Below are positions 59,403-64,000 of a DNA stretch of 64,000 bases, in pieces (position 1 is the first letter of the stretch; each line of letters begins with the position of its first letter). This DNA is from Merluccius polli (Eukaryota; Chordata; Actinopteri; Gadiformes; Merlucciidae). The position numbers were made by a program, and so were the translations under genes. The notes under the pieces were generated by a model. The model was not told the DNA's origin and did not search any database. It saw only the letters and a list, made by a program, of their open reading frames with translations. The DNA lies in assembly GCA_030340625.1 (NCBI GenBank), contig JAOPHQ010004263.1, positions 62,001-126,000 on the forward strand, in the 5' to 3' direction.

Positions 59403-59700
59403 AACGCTCTGAGAGTGGGCCGGCAGACGAGGCGCGTTGTGTAAAAACACATCGTATTCCCTTACTCCTACCGCTGTGTGTGACCCATGGGGGGCACCCC
59501 TCGAAAGGGAGAGGAGGGGTCGTCCGCGGGCTGGGGTTCCGCAGGACAACCCGGCGGGCCAACCGAGCCGCTTGTAAGGCGGGGAGGGGGGGTGCTGCTC
59601 ACAGGCCGGTGGTAACCGGGCTGAAAGCTGCGCAGCTTGCTCAGCCTTCTCCTCACAGCCAACAGACTGGGGAGAAGGGGACAAGGAAATAAAGTCAGGG
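59403..59700 (-). pseudogene. upstream part of the split DIRS-like element
   Basis: Because the hAT target duplication acgctctg flanks 52767-59402, this GC-rich segment was contiguous with the RT fragment at 52766. Its minus-strand frame ends HNAPRLPAHSQSV and would run into the RT frame. Without recognisable motifs its own function is not clear. Confidence 0.55.
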
Positions 59701-59726
59701 TCTAGGGGACTTGTACCCGGGATTCA

Positions 59727-60635
59727 ATTCAATTCAAAGCACTTTATTTGTCCCCAAGGGGCAATTTAAAAGGGCGCATTACAGTAGCTTATTTCAATAA
59801 GGGACACAATCAACAAACATAAGCAGCACGCATACTGCACAATCAACCAACACACACATTTCACAGACAAACTGCACAATCACACAACACACACCGCACA
59901 TCATTCAACACAGTAGTTTTAAAAGTTTTAAAAGCTTTTAAATTGCTTCCTTAGTGCTTCAATTAAAAAAAGTGCATATAAAAGGCTATTTCAATCATAT
60001 GTTCATGAGTCAGTGATCATTAATAAGCTGGACAGCCTTCGGGATGAAGGTTGCCTTCCTCCTCTGTGTCCGACAACCCGGACAGCGGAGTCTGCGTCCT
60101 GAGGGGAGCCACTCAAACTCAGGAAACAGGATGTGAGAGGGGTCCTGAATAATCCTGCGTGCTACCTTTACAGTCTGTTGGTCACATAGGGCAGTGAGAG
60201 TTCGGACGGGCTGCTCAATAATTTTTGAGCAGACCTTAACCACACTCAACAGGCGATTTCTGTTTTGCAGGGTGATGGAGTGGAACCAGCTAGTGAAAGA
60301 GAAGGTTATTACATTTTCAATGAATGCCCCTCAGGACGAATGTGGTGAGAATGTCTTTGTTAATCCCAAATGACTTCAGCTTCCTGAGTAGGTACTGTCT
60401 CTGATGGCACTTTTTAAGGATTTCCTCTGTGTTAGAGGAAAACCTTAGCAGGTTGTCGAAGGTCTTTGGTTTTGCTTATGTTAAGCTCAAGACAAGACTT
60501 TTCACACCATACTATAAAGTCCTGCAGGGCTGAGCTGTGATGTTGTGTATGGCTGGGAAGCAGAGACAGGAGGACTGTGTCATCAGCAAATCTTACAAAG
60601 TGGCAGTTTGGCTGGGTGGATCTGCAGTCATCAGA
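59727..60635 (-). mobile_element. LINE 3' fragment (RT C-terminus)
   Basis: On the minus strand, from about 60635: STQPNCHFVRFADDTVLLSL (RT catalytic box), a broken thumb region, then IIQDPSHILFPEFEWLPSGR RLR and the stop near 60010. The 3' tail ends in AATTGAATTGAATC at 59727. The wording matches the C-terminal end of fish L2/Rex-like LINEs. It is 5'-truncated and frameshifted. Confidence 0.82.
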
Positions 60636-63400
60636 TCAGGTACAGGGTAGTAAAAGAGTAGTCTAATTTCACTCCCATTATCTTACATATTTCATTAGTT
60701 ACTCCCCTCCAATATGGCTGAAATTTTGAACATGCCCATAAGATATGAAAATGATTGGCCATAGCGGTTCCACATTGCCTCCAACAAAGACACAGACTCT
60801 GAGAGCCTGTTTGCAATGCTGTTATTTTGGGAGTGATAAAAAATCTCACAACATTCTTCCAACCAAACTCTCTTAACGATCTTGAGTTTGCAGTGGTTGC
60901 TTGTGTCTCACATATCTCCATCCAAGTCTCATCTGATATTTGTGTACTAGACTCCTTTTCCCATTTTTGTTTGATGGATATCGTAGAATGATTTTTAGAG
61001 GTTTGCATACTTCCATATATTCGGGAGACCAGCTTTTTATTGTTGTTTTTTTCATAAGCTTCATGGAATATAGAGATCAAATTATATTCTTTTCCCATTT
61101 TGGTTTGTGATATTTTACTAAAATAGTCTCTGGCTTGTAAGTATCTATAAAAGTCACGTTTATCCAATCCAAATGAGTCAGAAATTGCCTTATAGCTCTG
61201 AAATTTACCATTTGAAATGAGTGAATAAAAAGATGTGATGCCTTTCCTAACCCACTGTTTAAAGCTCCCGTCCAGTCTTGCGGGTTCAAATTCTGGATCA
61301 TATGCTACCCAATTCTAGCCTGGCAAGCCAGACCCACATCAGAAAGATGCAAGGTCTGGCTCAGCTCCATTGGCAGTGTGGGCGGGATAAACGGTTGTCT
61401 TTCAAGTTCCCGCTGCACGCAATAGGATAGCGCTACAACCAATCAGAGCAACGAAGAAGGTGAGCCGTCGCTCTGACTACGTAATTAATCAAAACTCCGA
61501 ATACATATTTATTTTCGAGGAAAGACTTCAGTGCCGTTCTTTGTTCTTTTCTCAAATAAAATGTTAACTTCAAGTCTTGAAGAGTCGCGGCCAAAGCCGA
61601 GTCGAAAGACAGCCGTTCGCCAGCAGCAGCAGCCATTATTTACCTCTAACACGGAACCGTCGCAACTCTGTCGTCATGGTAGCCCGGCTTCCGACTCCGC
61701 CCCTCACGCTGTGATTGGTCTGACATACTTGGTGTTTCCAGCACCAAAAAGCCGACGGAGCCGTGCTAGACCTACCTGGCTGCCAAATAAATTTGCTGCC
61801 GCTAGGGGGTGTCTAGAGTTCTAGGCTAACCCAATTCAAGACCCTGGCCTGTTTCTCCAGCTGCAATTTCCTCAACACCTTAAACCACAGTTTAACAGTA
61901 AATAGGGTCCATTGATTCAAGCTGTTGTAATTCTTTTCAGCTTGACTTTTATTTCCTAATATTGATTGTATTGGAATATCTGTCTGGGATACTAGTTTCC
62001 AGCCTTTTAGATAGGACTGAATCAAATAATTTATAGTCTACATTGAGAACCGATATTAGTCTATATGAGCTGCACTCCTTTTTGTCTTTACCTTCTTTCG
62101 GGATGACAGAAATGACTGCTTCCTTCCATGACTGCAGGGCTTCTCCTGTTCTTAATGTATGATTAAAGCAGTTAAGCAGCATGGGTGTTATTTGAGGTCT
62201 AAATGTTTTGTACCATTCAGACGAATATCCATCTGCGCCTAGAGCTTTATTAGCTTTCAATCTTGAGATGGCTTTATTCAGTTATTCTATCTTTATCTCA
62301 GCCATAATTTATTTGTTCTGTTTTTCTCCTATGGGTGGTAGGTCTAGTGAACTTAGAAACTTCTCTATTATTGTAATATCGGCTCTGGTTGGTTGAGTAT
62401 ACAGGTCCTTATAGTATAGTTCAAACGACTGTTGAATGTCTTCTATATTACTGCACATATTTTGTGTCATAGGGTTCTTAATTTTATATATTGTATTCTT
62501 TCCCTGTTGTTTTCGTATCCTCCAGGAAAGGAGTTTTATTGCCCTCGATCCTGTCTCATAGTACTTGTGTTTGGTAAATTTAAGTTGTTTTTCAATTTCC
62601 TCATATATCCCATTTATATCTTGTTTGATTTTATTTATTCTAATTAATATTTTAGGGTCTTTTTGTTCTGTATGTCTAATCTCTAATGACTTCATTTCCT
62701 CTTGTAATTCGTCTTTTCTGTTTTTCCTTTTTCCGCGAGGCTGTAATTATTTTACCACGAATTACTGCCTTTGCAGCATCCCACAAAGTATTGGGAGACA
62801 CTTCTCCATTATCGTTATCCTGCAATTAAGTTTCAAATTCCTGCTGGATCTGTTTCTGTACTGCTTTGTCATTTAAAATGCTTGTGTTAAGCCTCCAAAG
62901 TGTATTTTTCCGTTGGTTGTTTAGGTGTAGGGTTAAATATACGCCTGAATGATCAGATAAGTCTCTAATCCCTATCGCACAATCCCTGACCCTATGCCAG
63001 TCTGATTATACATAATCAATCCGTGAGTAAACAGAGTGGCAAGGGGAGTAATACGTGAATTGTTTTTCTGTTTTTCTCCACACATCAATCAGGCCCAGTT
63101 GGCATTTGGGCTTTTCTTTTGGCGTTGGTTAGATGTATCTAATTTAGGTTGAAGTTGGATATTGAAGTCACCACCAAGAATTAGGGTTCCCTTTGTTTCC
63201 TTTACTATCAATTCAAATATTTTCTTAAAAAATGATTTGTTACTCCCTGGGGGGGCGTACACATTAAATAACATTACTGCTTCATTATCTAGTTTGCCTT
63301 TTACTAAAACAAATCTCCCTTCATTATATTTTACCTGAGAAAAACTCAAAATGTCCTGCATTGGGGATCAGTATGGCCACACCCCTCCTCCGACCTGATT
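60631..63400 (-). pseudogene. L1/Tx1-like endonuclease-RT gene remnant
   Basis: The frames 63689-63324, 63361-63089, 62695-62309, 62260-61949, 62025-61813, 61301-61077 and 61167-60631 are successive pieces of one polyprotein. The catalytic Asp-Asp box of the RT is absent, as the palm segment is deleted. A zinc-knuckle-like CLCW..C...H..H..WAC occurs near the C-terminus (about 60740-60790), as in Tx1-type elements. Confidence 0.85.
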
Positions 63401-63584
63401 TATGAAATGAATAATAAGTATTTTGAAATCCAAGCTTTTTGAATTTTTCATGTTCAGAAGAAGAGAGATTGGTCTCCTGCCAATAAATTACCTGCGGCTT
63501 TTCCCGCTTCATTTTAGCAATAATTTTACTCCTTTTTATCAGATTATGTAGCCCATTGACGTTTAATGTGACTACCTCCTGATT
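60636..63584 (-). mobile_element. L1/Tx1-like LINE, degenerate
   Basis: Minus-strand order: endonuclease (VVTLNVNGLHNLIKRSKIIA; VIYWQETNLSSSEHEKF; GRRRGVAILIPNAG; VMLFNVYAPPG; LILGGDFNIQL), linker with KHKYYETGSRAIKLLSWRIR, RT start (ANKALGADGYSSEWYKTF; EAVISVIPKEGKDKKECSSY), then, after loss of the RT palm at about 62030, the C-terminal region with HFHILWACSKFQPYWRGVTN. The element is interrupted by a MITE at 61316-61828 and its 5' side is cut by a hAT-like terminus at 63585. Confidence 0.88.
61316..61828. mobile_element. MITE with 9-bp target duplication, copy B
   Basis: Starts TAGCCTGGC, ends TTCTAGGCTA, exact 9-bp duplication acccaattc (61307-61315, 61829-61837). It cuts the L1-like gene cleanly. 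Not obviously similar internally to copy A at 29227-29774, except for the ends and a ccagac/gtctggc subterminal phrase. Confidence 0.82.
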
Positions 63585-64000
63585 AGGGGTGTCCCCGACT
63601 AAGAATTTACATAGTCGAATCTGATTCGTCAAGTCTCGCCTATAGTCGACTGATCGTCGAATCATGTTTTTTTCTATTTTTTTGCTCATTGATCCATATT
63701 CTCATTTGCGACATTGGCGGTGTGTTTTGGACTTCAGTCCAAAACACACCGCCGCCCCTATTATTTTATATGTACACCCCCACACCGCGGACAGTGTGTG
63801 TGTGTGTGTGCGCACATGAATGTGGGTGTGTCTGTGTGTGTGTCCACGCATGTGCGCAGGTGTCCCCAGACGCGCCGCCCCGTGACATTTCACGCCACTG
63901 TCCTATTTCACAGCGTCGCCGCGTGTCAAGTGCCGCCGAAAAGGCGCTTTTTTCTTTTCTTTTTTTTTCTTCTGCTCCAGAGATGACTATATTCCTGTTG
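63585..64000 (+). mobile_element. hAT-like element, left end, runs off the window
   Basis: Starts taggggtgtccccgactaag with subterminal agtcgaat/agtcgact units. Contains a perfect hairpin at 63717-63754 and a GT-rich stretch, then a block (cactgtcctatttcacagcg) shared with the hAT MITE at 24877-25902. It interrupts the 5' part of the L1-like LINE. Confidence 0.6.

Overview
The window is animal genomic DNA, most likely from a ray-finned (teleost) fish. Coding exons are short, separated by kilobase introns with GT..AG borders, and dinucleotide microsatellites are frequent. The transposon mix is also fish-like: Tc1, PIF/Harbinger, hAT, piggyBac-like, BEL/Pao, Gmr1-type Ty3/gypsy, DIRS, L2/Rex-like and L1/Tx1-like LINEs. 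I cannot name the species.

The one well supported host gene is a ClC-3 type Cl-/H+ exchanger (clcn3), on the minus strand. Eleven coding exons between 34030 and 3302 join in phase and encode most of the membrane domain and both CBS domains. The 5' exons were not found up to 64000, and the usual last exon lies beyond position 1. The exon at 3302-3377 matches the frameshifting cassette of the ClC-3B splice form.

The introns are loaded with mobile DNA. From left to right: a minus-strand LINE piece (1-965); a TTAA-flanked MITE (4160-4915); a piggyBac-like element (5095-6444) with a second copy at 36428-37563; a Harbinger element (9828-18991) split by a nearly intact BEL/Pao retrotransposon with a single 2056-codon frame (11440-18665); and a broken Gmr1-type Ty3/gypsy element (22062-33014). 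In the Gmr1-type element the integrase lies upstream of reverse transcriptase, and the 3' LTR is cut in two by a 3.5-kb hAT-like insertion that carries further insertions.

Right of clcn3 (34031-64000) I recognise no intact host gene. There is a Tc1-like MITE carrying a SINE and the second piggyBac-like copy; two tandem exon-like units at 37918-38175; a Harbinger MITE; a promoter-like patch at 39593-39790; and a complete Tc1 element with intact transposase (40603-41822). From about 42.6 to 63.6 kb lies a nest of elements within elements. It comprises a hAT transposase split by a LINE; a TTAA-flanked 3.4-kb element carrying a two-exon gene with a cysteine-rich CXC-like C-terminus; a DIRS-type element split by a 6.6-kb hAT that itself holds a Harbinger MITE and an internally duplicated L2-like LINE; and a 5'-interrupted L1/Tx1-like LINE.

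Most items are transposons, not a cooperating pathway. The most unusual points are the Gmr1 gene order, a GC-AG intron of clcn3 whose minisatellite repeats the 5' splice-site consensus, and the TTAA element with its unclassified cysteine-rich gene.
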